Virus record (IMG/VR): IMGVR_UViG_3300018080_000233 | Span: 1 to 52,051 of that record | Source: a virus | DNA: 52,051 bases | Direction: 5' to 3' (one strand) | Shown here: positions 16,036 through 25,061 of the stretch, in pieces | Position numbering within the stretch: position 1 is the stretch's first letter | How the letters are laid out: every line of letters begins with the position of its first letter | Translations under genes and position numbers: made by a program | Notes under the pieces: model-generated | What the model was told of the DNA's origin: nothing | Seen by the model: only the letters and a program-made list of their open reading frames with translations | The model's database searches: none

Positions 16036-16549
16036 TGCATTCTTTTTAAGGGAATTCAAAATATTCCCGGACGGATGTGAGCCGGAAAATCTCCGGCCTC
16101 ATCAGAAGGAATTCATTATGTATCTGTGCGCCAGTGTTCCGTCAATGGAGACCCTGACGCTTGCCTTTGCTTACGAGGGCGAGAAGTCAGAAATAGAGGA
16201 CCGTGACTATGTTAAGATTTTCTATAAGAGGATCAAGAAACAGGGACGCCTCGAAGTGGTAAAAAATCTTGCCAGAGTCAGAAGTATGACCCTGGACGAA
16301 TTTGCAGAATTCAGAGCAGAACGAATGAAATCGATTGCTCTGAAAAAGCTAAAAGAGAAATTTACTGGAGTGCTTTTTGAAGAAAAGAGCGACGTGGAAG
16401 ACGCACGACAGGCGGCTATTGACAGAGCTCACAAAGTTGCAGACAAGATGAAAGAGGGCGAGGCTTACAGAGAAAAATTCAGGGAGATACTGAATAATGT
16501 TCCTGACGGAGCTCCAGAGGCCCTCAAGTCTGCATTCAGGAAAGTATAA
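15640..16549 (+). CDS. tail assembly chaperone, frameshifted long form (gpGT-like)
   Basis: The second frame is open from 15986 to TAA 16547-16549 and overlaps the short form by about 50 bases. It encodes coherent protein well before its first ATG at 16118 (NWLKEARKQEHLIDAFF, then REFKIFPDGCEPENL). A shift at the A9 tract would fuse the two into about 302-303 residues. The needed change is +1 or -2, or loss of one A by polymerase slippage. The lambda G/GT pair uses -1, whereas phage Mu is reported to use -2. The long form is expected to bind the tape measure during tail assembly. Confidence 0.72.
15982..15999 (+). promoter_or_regulatory. slippery A9 site for chaperone frameshift
   Basis: The sequence TTAAAAAAAAATAAACTG is read TTA AAA AAA AAT in the upstream frame. 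Lys codons on a homopolymer allow tRNA or RNA polymerase slippage. The downstream frame lacks a stop from 15986 onward, and its preceding stop is TAA at 15983-15985, so the shift must occur inside this tract or within the following 42 bases. Confidence 0.7.
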
Positions 16550-18306
16550 TGTCCGATCACAGAATTACTATCGAAGCAAAACCCGTCGGACGGGCCGGAC
16601 GTTCCGGGAGCACAGGCGCGTCTCTTGCGGCCATTCGAGAACAATCACAGAAGTCAAAGGCAATGAAAGACCTTGCTCCTCCCGGCGGGAGGCCCGGAGG
16701 ACTTGCACAGAGCCAGGAACGTCTTACCAGAGCGACACAGGTTCTCGGACGACATACAGCACTGCTCACCCGCGAAGTGTCCACGTTGTCAAAGGAAATG
16801 AAGACAATGCGTCGTGAGGGAGGCGGCGGTCGAGGCGGTGTCTTTGCAGGCGGGTTTTCAGGCGGTCAACGTGCCGCAGGCGGATTCACTGGCGGAAATG
16901 TCGGAGCAGGAATCGGTCGGATTGGCGGAGGACTCGGATTCGGAATTGGAGCTCTGGTCGGAGCTCTGGGTTTTATTGTCGGTCAGGTCACGAAAGTCGG
17001 ACGGGCATATATGCAGACCGTCGAACAACAGGCCGGAACAGAGGGTGTCGCTGGCTTCCAGAAAGGACGCGGGGCTCTTATGGGCGCAGAAGTCGGTCAA
17101 TTTGTGAGAGCCCGGAGAATGGCCGGAGGCACATTTGAAGGTCAGGCCGGACAATACCAGGGTACAATGCTCCAGTACGGTTTCAGAATGGGAGTCGGAA
17201 TGCAGGAGCTCGGTCAACAGGTCGGAACGGTCGGTCGATTTACCGGACAGCAAAAGGCCGGAGCTACATTTGAGAATATAATCAAACGCGCAACCGGAGC
17301 TGGAGCGGAGACGCAGGTCACGGAATTGATGAGCGCAATGACTTCCGAATTGAAATCGGCGGTCACGGAAGGCATGGACGACAGCAAAATGCCTGACCGA
17401 ATTGCGAATGAAATGATCATGTTTTCAAGGACCAGAGGCGGCGGTTTTAATGTTCAGGCCGGAGCTAATATCGCCAGAAAATTACAACAACAACAGGTCG
17501 CAGTCAGCCAGGGAGATGTCCAGACAGTAGCGTCCCAGAGAATGCTTGGCATTGCCCGGAACATGCTTGAAGACAAGGACGTCAGGTATCAACTTGCGGC
17601 GAAGGGAATTATAACAACCGAACAGCTTGACGACCCGACAAAGATGGGAGCAAATACTCGACGGGTAGCGGCTCAATACTTAATGACGAATAACAGAGAC
17701 GAGATCAAGCAAAGATACGTTCAACAATTGATAAGTGATAAGGGAGTTGCCGGGAAGACGAAGGCTGAACAGCTTTCAGCGATTGCACCATTCATTCAGG
17801 ATTATTCCGGCCTCAAAATGACCATCAGTGAAATATCACAAATGCTTGAGGCATTCAGGACTCCCAGAGGCACGGAACGAGAAGTGACTGTTCGCAGGGC
17901 GGAACGCGGTCGAAAGAAAACAGGTGTCGGATTAAAACCGGGCGAACAGCCGGAAGGTCTGGAGGTTGAGCGTGTCAGAGGATTGAGAGTGCAAAAAGAA
18001 TTATTGCTCTTGAGTGAAGTCGGAAGGACTGCGGCTCTGGCAACGCACAAACTTGATATGTCAATGATCAATCTTGCAAAGAAAGCCGCTCCCGCCGCGA
18101 CGGGAGCGATCAAATTAATGACGGACGCTACATTGAAAATGGCAGAAGCAAGTCATAAGGCTTATGGCATTATGAATAAAGCCGGAAAGGGAGGCGGAAA
18201 AATGCCGTTTGTGAATATGATGTTGCAGGCAATGATGTCAATGTCGGGAGGCGGCGGATTGAAAAGTGGAATACAGGGTCTTATTAATTATGGGAAAGGT
18301 AAATAA
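16549..18306 (+). CDS. tape measure protein
   Basis: A 585-residue protein starting in a TAATG overlap after the chaperone. The first 90 residues are polar with a predicted helix. Residues about 93-160 are a Gly-rich hydrophobic region (GGGLGFGIGALVGALGFIVGQ) likely to insert or pack in the tube. The rest is long helices rich in Gln, Ala and Met. Gene order (chaperone, tape measure, hub) and composition make the assignment. At about 1.5 angstrom per residue it would set a tail of roughly 85-90 nm, a short contractile tail. Confidence 0.78.
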   Translation: MSDHRITIEAKPVGRAGRSGSTGASLAAIREQSQKSKAMKDLAPPGGRPGGLAQSQERLTRATQVLGRHTALLTREVSTLSKEMKTMRREGGGGRGGVFAGGFSGGQRAAGGFTGGNVGAGIGRIGGGLGFGIGALVGALGFIVGQVTKVGRAYMQTVEQQAGTEGVAGFQKGRGALMGAEVGQFVRARRMAGGTFEGQAGQYQGTMLQYGFRMGVGMQELGQQVGTVGRFTGQQKAGATFENIIKRATGAGAETQVTELMSAMTSELKSAVTEGMDDSKMPDRIANEMIMFSRTRGGGFNVQAGANIARKLQQQQVAVSQGDVQTVASQRMLGIARNMLEDKDVRYQLAAKGIITTEQLDDPTKMGANTRRVAAQYLMTNNRDEIKQRYVQQLISDKGVAGKTKAEQLSAIAPFIQDYSGLKMTISEISQMLEAFRTPRGTEREVTVRRAERGRKKTGVGLKPGEQPEGLEVERVRGLRVQKELLLLSEVGRTAALATHKLDMSMINLAKKAAPAATGAIKLMTDATLKMAEASHKAYGIMNKAGKGGGKMPFVNMMLQAMMSMSGGGGLKSGIQGLINYGKGK

Positions 18307-20060
18307 TGCCGGATACCTATTCAGCACTACAGCCTGATCGTTTTCCGATTTACACGGCAGGAGTGGAAGCCGTGCGTGAATATCGTGAAGGAAAGAAGAA
18401 TCGTATTGTTCGTCCGAAAGTACGTCTTACAGTATCTCCGTTTGTTCCGACTCTTATTCCAGTCGAGCTTGTCGGTCAGGATATGGGAGGGCTCATTGTA
18501 AGCGTATCGTATCAGAAAAGTCGAAGCACTCCAGGCGGCGTATTTATGGTTACTCTTGGAGGCGATGACGTCAAGGGCACTAATTCAATTACAGGACAAC
18601 CATTGAAAGGAATCTGGAGGTCTCTCGGAGCAAGCATGAGGGACGTATTCAAACAGCGAACAGTCGGACGTCTTTACATAAACGGCTATCATGTAATGAC
18701 TGGATTTTTACGTTCATTCCGGCGTAAAGCCGTAAAGACCGGAAATGGCTTCGACATAACTTATGAAGCTCAATTCTATGAACTCGGTTCTATTTATGAA
18801 GAAAATATATTGAAGACAATGACCATTGAATTCGGAAGTGAGATCAATGGCTATATGTGGCCGAATCGTATATTTGATCTCGGTGGAAAAAAGATGGTTC
18901 CGTCAGGTCTCGGAGGACTGACGACTGCGGTGCAACAATACGTCCAGGCGTTTCTATTGAGCACTCTTGACTATGGCATGGGAGGCCGGGGTTTTCCATA
19001 CTATCAAATGAGTGATGGACTTCCTCTGATGTACCGGTTCATTGCCGCTCCTGCTCCTCTCGGTGCAATTTCCAATTCGACATTATTCAAAGAGGTCGGA
19101 GTCGATACGGCTCTGTTCAAAGCGGCGGGAGGATCATCATTCTGGTCATTCTTACAGGGACTCATCGGCAATCCATTCTATGAGATGTTTACAGAAAGCG
19201 GCGGGCGAACAATGACCGTCGGACGATACGTGCCATTGAATCCGGCCACAGTACCTTACAGCGCATTATCATCAGTCTTATCAGGTCTTGCTCCTCCGCA
19301 ACATTCAATTATGCTTCCCGGATTCAATTATCTTGTAATACGAAGTGTTCCTTATTATAATCCATTAATCGGCACAATAAATCCGGCACACTTCTTTCAG
19401 TTATTTCCGTTCATTATGTCAGTCTGGGACCTGGTTCTCGGAGGAGACTTTATTATAATTACAGACGACGACATAATTGAAAAGGATTTGGGAACGTGCG
19501 ATTTTCAACAGTACACAGGATTTCATGTCTCATTCGGAGGAAAAGCTCCGACAGGTGTTCTCGGAACGACGACACGGCCTTCACTATCGTCCGGCCCGAC
19601 TCTTCCATTCTATCCGGGAGGCGTCAAGACATTCGGCATGAAAGTCATGACAACAAATCTTGACGGACGCAACAATAATTTTGAAGGCCGGGCCTGGTCG
19701 GAATATGACAAGTCAAAAAAGAAATACGATTCGCATGGACTATCTCACTTACTCAATTATTATTTTCGCAATGCATCAAAATTTATGGAGGGAACAGTAA
19801 TAGCCAGAGGAATTCCTTACGCCAGGCCAGGAATGGTGTGCTTGTATCTCCCGTCAAAATCCGGCACTCCGGTTGACGACGAACGAGAATGCCCTGGTCT
19901 GTATTACATTGATAATGTTCAATACGGCTTGCAGGTCGGAGGAATTGATACAACGACATTATCTTTAATAAGAGGGACACCGTTTCCCATGAGTGGGTCT
20001 GCGGTTGCACAGTTATTTTTTGATTGGGAATTATTCCCTCCGCACTCCAATACAGTATAG
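18306..20060 (+). CDS. baseplate hub-like protein
   Basis: A 584-residue protein, TAATG overlap with the tape measure gene. Near residues 60-90 it has the hub pattern of alternating strands (GGLIVSVSYQKSRSTPGGVFMVTLGG), like the early segment of gp27/gpD-type hub proteins that adopt a tube-like beta-barrel. The rest is large, aromatic-rich and without enzyme motifs. It is followed at four bases by the spike-like OB protein, the usual hub-spike pair. I assign hub by pattern and order, not by sequence search. Confidence 0.6.
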   Translation: MPDTYSALQPDRFPIYTAGVEAVREYREGKKNRIVRPKVRLTVSPFVPTLIPVELVGQDMGGLIVSVSYQKSRSTPGGVFMVTLGGDDVKGTNSITGQPLKGIWRSLGASMRDVFKQRTVGRLYINGYHVMTGFLRSFRRKAVKTGNGFDITYEAQFYELGSIYEENILKTMTIEFGSEINGYMWPNRIFDLGGKKMVPSGLGGLTTAVQQYVQAFLLSTLDYGMGGRGFPYYQMSDGLPLMYRFIAAPAPLGAISNSTLFKEVGVDTALFKAAGGSSFWSFLQGLIGNPFYEMFTESGGRTMTVGRYVPLNPATVPYSALSSVLSGLAPPQHSIMLPGFNYLVIRSVPYYNPLIGTINPAHFFQLFPFIMSVWDLVLGGDFIIITDDDIIEKDLGTCDFQQYTGFHVSFGGKAPTGVLGTTTRPSLSSGPTLPFYPGGVKTFGMKVMTTNLDGRNNNFEGRAWSEYDKSKKKYDSHGLSHLLNYYFRNASKFMEGTVIARGIPYARPGMVCLYLPSKSGTPVDDERECPGLYYIDNVQYGLQVGGIDTTTLSLIRGTPFPMSGSAVAQLFFDWELFPPHSNTV

Positions 20061-20064
20061 AATT

Positions 20065-21024
20065 ATGAGCGGCGACAAATACAACGAAGGGGCCTGGGCC
20101 TCAAAAAACCATGTAGTCGGAGGCGATTCAAAGCTCCGATCTGCGGAATACGATTATCAATCTGAATTCACGAAGGGAATCACAGAATTGTATCTCGGAT
20201 ATGTTGAGTATCCAGAAGCGGAGGATTACTACGGAATCACGGCGGTAAGTATCAAAATGGCCGCAGGCGACACGGCCAGAATCGGAGCAGTCGCCTGGCC
20301 CGGCCCGGCTGTGAATGTAAATCCTGCGGGACTGGCCGGAGGCGTTCCTCTGGGAATTCATGGATTGCATACTGCTCCCGCACAGGGTCAAATGGTTGCG
20401 ATTGGATTTGCTCATGGATCAGGAAATCAACCGATGGTTGTTGAGAAGTATCCGTATATTGCATGGGACAGACCTGACCTTCAATCCATGCATGTACTTC
20501 CATTAACAACAAATTTACATCGATGGGACGACAATGTTCTCGGTCATTATTCCGGCGCGTACATTGCTTTACGCGGGACAATTCCTATGCCCGGTCTGAT
20601 CGAGCGGTATACACAGACGCAGATATGGGACTGGCCGCTTGCCGGATACGATCTCACAACTCCGGCTTTCTGTTCATTGTCGATTGGAGGGGCATATACC
20701 GCACAGGTCGGAGGAGTTTATTCGGTTACGGCTGGCACGTCCGTTTCAATAACTACGACAGGCCCGGCCACACTCTCATCTGGAGCGGCCACAATTGTTG
20801 CAGGATTGACAGTGGCATTGATGGGTGTCGGTGTTTCAGAGCCAGTGGTTAAGGGATTGCAATTATCAACTCAATTAATAGCATTATGCACTTTACTGGC
20901 GGCACATATTCACAATGACAGTCTGGGCCTTCCATGTACCCCTCCGGCTAATGCGGCGGCAATCACGGCCTGGGGAGCAGGCGTCGGAGCCATTGTGAAT
21001 TCAGTATCGGTGACAACGACATAA
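20065..21024 (+). CDS. baseplate spike / gpV-like protein
   Basis: A 319-residue protein. ATG 20065 is chosen because it follows the previous stop by four bases; the longer reading frame starts inside the hub gene. Residues about 50-130 look like an OB fold (ITAVSIKMAAGDTARIGAVAWPG, then GQMVAIGFAHGSGNQPMVV). Residues about 210-270 are Thr/Ser/Ala/Gly-rich short strands (SVTAGTSVSITTTGPATLSS), consistent with a trimeric beta-helix needle. A HIHND motif occurs near the C-terminus. This is the layout of membrane-piercing spikes. No lysozyme domain is present. Confidence 0.65.
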   Translation: MSGDKYNEGAWASKNHVVGGDSKLRSAEYDYQSEFTKGITELYLGYVEYPEAEDYYGITAVSIKMAAGDTARIGAVAWPGPAVNVNPAGLAGGVPLGIHGLHTAPAQGQMVAIGFAHGSGNQPMVVEKYPYIAWDRPDLQSMHVLPLTTNLHRWDDNVLGHYSGAYIALRGTIPMPGLIERYTQTQIWDWPLAGYDLTTPAFCSLSIGGAYTAQVGGVYSVTAGTSVSITTTGPATLSSGAATIVAGLTVALMGVGVSEPVVKGLQLSTQLIALCTLLAAHIHNDSLGLPCTPPANAAAITAWGAGVGAIVNSVSVTTT

Positions 21025-21076
21025 GAGCTTGACATGAGAGAAAGAGAGTCATAATTATGAGAATACAGAGGTCAAT

Positions 21077-21868
21077 GTGAGCGTTCAACAGATAGTCCAG
21101 TCTTTGCACGGCAATTATGACGCAACCGGAGCGTATTCACTTGAATTCGTCCGTGATCATCGGAGAATCGAAGTGTTTCTCTTATTACCGCCGGAGGAAG
21201 TGGAAGTCAGTGAGCCAATGAAAACAACAGTCGCTCAAACGATTGGAGGGACTTACATAACTGACTATGGAAATGCTCCGAAGCCGATCACAATTTCAGG
21301 TGAATGCCATTTTTTTCATGCCGGGGCTCCTGGCGTCGGAAAGCCCTTACCCGGAGCGTCCGTGCATGGAGGCTTCGAGGAATTTATAAAGCTCCGCTTT
21401 CTGTTCGGGAGATTCAGGGATTACACAATGTCACCTGACGGCAAGCTGTCCGCTCCAATGTTTGAAGTATCAAATATGGCTGACGTTGCGGCGATCAAAA
21501 TGGAAGTAGCCCGGCTTATCGATGACGGTATCGGAGCGACGGCGGATAAGGTTGACCTGTACTGGCATGACTATGATTATAATGATCATTTCAAAGTTAT
21601 AGTGAATGAATTTTCATGGAGGCGGTCGAAGGACGATCCCTGGACAGTATTCTACACACTTGATATGACGGGCATTGAAGTCGATCCCCTTCGCTCTGGA
21701 TGGGTCGGATTCAATGAACCAGTGGTCACAAAGAGAACGACTCTGGAGGCCCTCCAGGACGTCAAGAATTTGATTAATAATGAACACGCCGCAACGAGGC
21801 CCTCACAATATTCAGTGACGAAAGAAGGTACTGAATATATCGTATCAACGGAGGAAGCACTTACATGA
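21077..21868 (+). CDS. baseplate protein preceding the LysM protein
   Basis: A 263-residue protein starting at GTG 21077 after AGAGGTCAAT. Segments such as RRIEVFLLLPPEEVEVSEPMK, TTVAQTIGGTYITDYGNAPKP and ITISGECHFF resemble the N-terminal domain that in other phages is fused to LysM in XkdP-type tail proteins. Here LysM is in the next gene, so the function appears split over two genes that overlap by ATGA. A baseplate or hub-stabilising role is inferred. Confidence 0.6.
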   Translation: MSVQQIVQSLHGNYDATGAYSLEFVRDHRRIEVFLLLPPEEVEVSEPMKTTVAQTIGGTYITDYGNAPKPITISGECHFFHAGAPGVGKPLPGASVHGGFEEFIKLRFLFGRFRDYTMSPDGKLSAPMFEVSNMADVAAIKMEVARLIDDGIGATADKVDLYWHDYDYNDHFKVIVNEFSWRRSKDDPWTVFYTLDMTGIEVDPLRSGWVGFNEPVVTKRTTLEALQDVKNLINNEHAATRPSQYSVTKEGTEYIVSTEEALT

Positions 21869-22989
21869 GCAGTGTTGCGGATATACCTATTCAATTGCAA
21901 TCGGCCCTGAATATGGCTTCAATGCATCTCAAGATCACGTATCTGCGTGAGGACTTATTGTCTCTCGATGCAAAACTCCAGAGCGGTCAATACGGAATGA
22001 AACGAGTCCTGTCAGAATGGCTTCAGGAATGGTACGCAATTCTGGACGAGGCAATCACAATTATTGAAGGCACGATTATTCCGAAAGACAAATGGACTGA
22101 TTTTGAAGCGGGAACAGTCACACTTGACGAGTATGGAGATACTGATTCGATTGAATATTATAACGGTCTGCGAAAATTGCGAATGATTGGAACACAGCTT
22201 GAGGTTGCGCTTATCAGCTTGCAGGATACAAAACCCAGAGCTCTCTCGCCGTATTCAAATCAACAGAGTGGCATAATCGGAGTGCTCACAGAGGAAGAAT
22301 TCATTGACCAGGGAGCGATTACTCCGACGACAGAAGTGGAAGATCAGTACATTCATTATACAATAGACTATGGTGACAGTCTAATGCGAATCGCAAAAAA
22401 GGTTTATAATGATTATTCCTTATGGACTGAAATTTCCAGAGCGAATGACCTTTACGATTCTGATCTTATTGATAACAATATGGCCGGGCAGACCATTAAA
22501 ATTCCTATCGAACAGAAAGGGGTCACAAAACGTCAGGCGGAAAATCTTGTGTATGAACCTGTATTCAAAGGCACGGATCAAAAAGACATTGACCGATACT
22601 TTTTTGGCCGTGACATCAAACTCGAAGACAAGAAAATAGTTGTCGACGGTCAGAATGATCTTGCCGTCATGGAAGGCGTCGAATGTGCGGTCGAAAATAT
22701 CAGAGATAGATTTGCTTCGACCAGAGGAAGTCTCAATCCACAGAATCCGACCTGGGGGCTGACTCCAATTGACTTCAAGGGAGGAATGCCATTCGCAATA
22801 TTTCTTGAGAAGTTGTTTCTTGATATGGAGGGTCAGGCTATGTTTGATCCTCGAACGTCATTCGCTTCCGTCCTTCGCTCAAAACTGTTTCTTGAAGGTG
22901 ACACATTCAAGGTCGATATGACCATCAATCTAATTGGAGGCCGGACAGGGAAACTCACCCTGACTGATCCTCACAAGGCGGTATTATAA
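21865..22989 (+). CDS. LysM plus gp25-like baseplate wedge fusion
   Basis: A 374-residue protein. Residues 1-125 are helical. Residues about 163-215 form a LysM domain (YTIDYGDSLMRIAKKVYN, then EISRANDL, then GQTIKIP). Residues about 255-374 match the gp25/gpW wedge fold (DLAVMEGVECAVENIRDRF, then NPTWGLTPIDFKGG, then VDMTINLIGG). Both functions are separate proteins in P2 and T4. Fusion of LysM with a gp25-like domain would join hub and wedge in one chain. It is coupled by overlaps to the genes on both sides. Confidence 0.7.
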   Translation: MSSVADIPIQLQSALNMASMHLKITYLREDLLSLDAKLQSGQYGMKRVLSEWLQEWYAILDEAITIIEGTIIPKDKWTDFEAGTVTLDEYGDTDSIEYYNGLRKLRMIGTQLEVALISLQDTKPRALSPYSNQQSGIIGVLTEEEFIDQGAITPTTEVEDQYIHYTIDYGDSLMRIAKKVYNDYSLWTEISRANDLYDSDLIDNNMAGQTIKIPIEQKGVTKRQAENLVYEPVFKGTDQKDIDRYFFGRDIKLEDKKIVVDGQNDLAVMEGVECAVENIRDRFASTRGSLNPQNPTWGLTPIDFKGGMPFAIFLEKLFLDMEGQAMFDPRTSFASVLRSKLFLEGDTFKVDMTINLIGGRTGKLTLTDPHKAVL

Positions 22990-24413
22990 TGGCATTCTTA
23001 AAAGTATATACAACCGAGCAATTATATGCATTCATGGAGGCGAAAATGCTCGCGTCAGGTTGCGGCCTGACGAACATGAATAAGGGAAGCCGGACGCGCA
23101 CGACTCTTGAAGCGGTTTCCGAAGTCTGTTCCTTTATTGGATTTGATTTTCTTGCGGGTCTGCGGAGCGCAATTCCAGTCGCATTCTTTGATGCGTTTGA
23201 CTTTCAGCGCAAGCCGGAGACCGTATCGGCTGGCTATTTGAGATTTTTTAGAATGCCCGTCATGGTTGTCACGTACACAGGAACGGGCTCTGATTGTCTC
23301 ATGTCAATTACCGCTCTCAATTTCACAACGACATGCACGGGAGCTCCAGGCGACAATCTGGTTTTGCCTCTGGCTACCTATGCCACAATTAATGCTCTGG
23401 CGGCACAGATAGACGCACAACCGAGTTATTCAGCGACAGTTATCAGTAACGGCACAGACAATTCCAATACGTTGTATCAATACACGAATGTTGATGTAGT
23501 TGCAAGCACAGATTATCTCGGAGTGACAAGCAGTCGGAATCTCCTCAAAGACCCGGCCACAGCAATTGTAATACCTTCCGGGACGCAGGTCACAGTGGAC
23601 GGTCTGACATTCACTACCACAGCAATCGGGAATATCCTGGTCGGAGATGCAAACAGTGATCAGATAACAGCTCAATGTGAAACGACCGGGCCGGAGGGAA
23701 ACATTGCGGCACAGGCTATTGATACCAGAAATGGAAAAGGCTCTGCTCTCAATAAACCTCCCGATGTTGATTATGTAATTAATGATTCGGCATTCGCAGG
23801 CGGGCTCGACGAGGAGACGGACGACCAGAGACGTGAGCGTTTCGCAATCACGGTTGAGGGCCTGGCCGGATCAACCGTGAGGGGTCTGGAAGCGGCAACG
23901 CTGTCAGTCGATGGTATCAGGAGTGTGTCAATCAGAGAACGGTATCCGAATGCCGGGGAAGTCACAGTCATTGCCGATGACGGGACTGGCAATCTTACTC
24001 CCGCAAAACAACAGGAAATACTGGATGTTCTCAATGGAGACCCGACGGACTACATTAATTTTCCTGGATTCAGGGCGGCAGGTATTCTTATTTATGTTCA
24101 GCCTCCGGTGGTTGTTCCGATAAATTGGGACTTGACACTTTACCGGGTCGGAATTACATCGGATGAAAATGAAATCAAAAATGCGGCACAGACTACCGTC
24201 GAGCAATATACCAATACCAGAAAGCTCGGAGAAGACCCGATTTTAACGGAGGTAATACGTCGTGTGAAAAATGCTCACCCGGCAATTGTTGATATGGCAA
24301 TAAACTTGCCATTAGCAAATCCTATTATAAGCGGATCACAGCTTGCTCGCACAGGTGCGGGTTCCGGGGCTACCGTGACAATAACACTTGTGACCTGGGG
24401 TGCATATCCATAA
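22989..24413 (+). CDS. baseplate wedge protein, gpJ-like
   Basis: A 474-residue baseplate J-family protein beginning at a TAATG overlap. Core signals are PSGTQVTVDGLTFTTT, then TTGPEGNIAAQAI, then FAGGLDEETDDQRRERF and VRGLEAATLSVDGIRSVSI. These are the well-known J-family run in which Gly-(Leu)-Asp-Glu-Glu-Thr-Asp and RRxRF recur. Residues about 93-153 are an insert related to that in the sheath. It assembles into wedges around the hub together with the next gene product. Confidence 0.85.
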   Translation: MAFLKVYTTEQLYAFMEAKMLASGCGLTNMNKGSRTRTTLEAVSEVCSFIGFDFLAGLRSAIPVAFFDAFDFQRKPETVSAGYLRFFRMPVMVVTYTGTGSDCLMSITALNFTTTCTGAPGDNLVLPLATYATINALAAQIDAQPSYSATVISNGTDNSNTLYQYTNVDVVASTDYLGVTSSRNLLKDPATAIVIPSGTQVTVDGLTFTTTAIGNILVGDANSDQITAQCETTGPEGNIAAQAIDTRNGKGSALNKPPDVDYVINDSAFAGGLDEETDDQRRERFAITVEGLAGSTVRGLEAATLSVDGIRSVSIRERYPNAGEVTVIADDGTGNLTPAKQQEILDVLNGDPTDYINFPGFRAAGILIYVQPPVVVPINWDLTLYRVGITSDENEIKNAAQTTVEQYTNTRKLGEDPILTEVIRRVKNAHPAIVDMAINLPLANPIISGSQLARTGAGSGATVTITLVTWGAYP

Positions 24414-25060
24414 TGACTACGCTGGCACAAAGATTTGCCGATTTACTGACGGCCATATATGACGCTGACGACGACGAATTCAAGAATTTTCTTGTTGATA
24501 TTGACGGTGTGCCTGCGGGCATTATAACGCAACCGCAGGATTACAATATCGGAGCGATAGGAAGCACTCTTGAATGGTTGCGACGATTGTCACTTGATTT
24601 ACTTGATCAAATTTATGTGCATCTTGCAACGACTGAATATGTGACCTTTGCTCTTGAGGATTTTCTCGGAATATATCGATATGCCGGAGAAACCGATGTC
24701 GAATTAATTGAACGTGTTAGAATTCTTTTGTTCGAGCACAAAATGTCCGTGCCCGCAATAATAGAACATACACGTCGCTTCTCTTCTCCAGGACCTCCGG
24801 CAATTCTGGAAGGCGGAGCAATTATGGCCTATGCCGACGTATCATTCTCTGATGTGTATTCGTCATGGCAAAACCAAACTCCAGGGCCTGAATTTGATTA
24901 CTGGATATTTCCTGCGATAGCCGCAAGCGGTTCCGGGACGGCTTATTATTTTATGCTTGTATTACAGAATACCGGAGCAACCGATCTTGTGGAAGCAGTC
25001 GATCTTGTAAATAAATTGATTGCCGCAGGGGTCTATTATGAAATTTTAGTGGAGACATGA
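24413..25060 (+). CDS. baseplate wedge component (gpI position)
   Basis: A 215-residue protein starting in a TAATGA overlap with the J-like gene. Residues 40-120 are helical (GSTLEWLRRLSLDLLDQIYVH, in part, then RYAGETDVELIERVRILLFEH), as in gpI- and DUF2612-type wedge proteins. The C-terminus is a beta-rich globular part. It precedes the fibre gene, where gpI lies in P2-like phages. The assignment rests on order and a loose pattern. Confidence 0.6.
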   Translation: MTTLAQRFADLLTAIYDADDDEFKNFLVDIDGVPAGIITQPQDYNIGAIGSTLEWLRRLSLDLLDQIYVHLATTEYVTFALEDFLGIYRYAGETDVELIERVRILLFEHKMSVPAIIEHTRRFSSPGPPAILEGGAIMAYADVSFSDVYSSWQNQTPGPEFDYWIFPAIAASGSGTAYYFMLVLQNTGATDLVEAVDLVNKLIAAGVYYEILVET

Positions 25061-25061
25061 G

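Noticed and set aside
16118-16549. ATG 16118 as start of an independent gene
   Set aside because: No ribosome site at normal distance, and the same frame encodes coherent protein for 44 codons upstream. The frameshift model explains it better.
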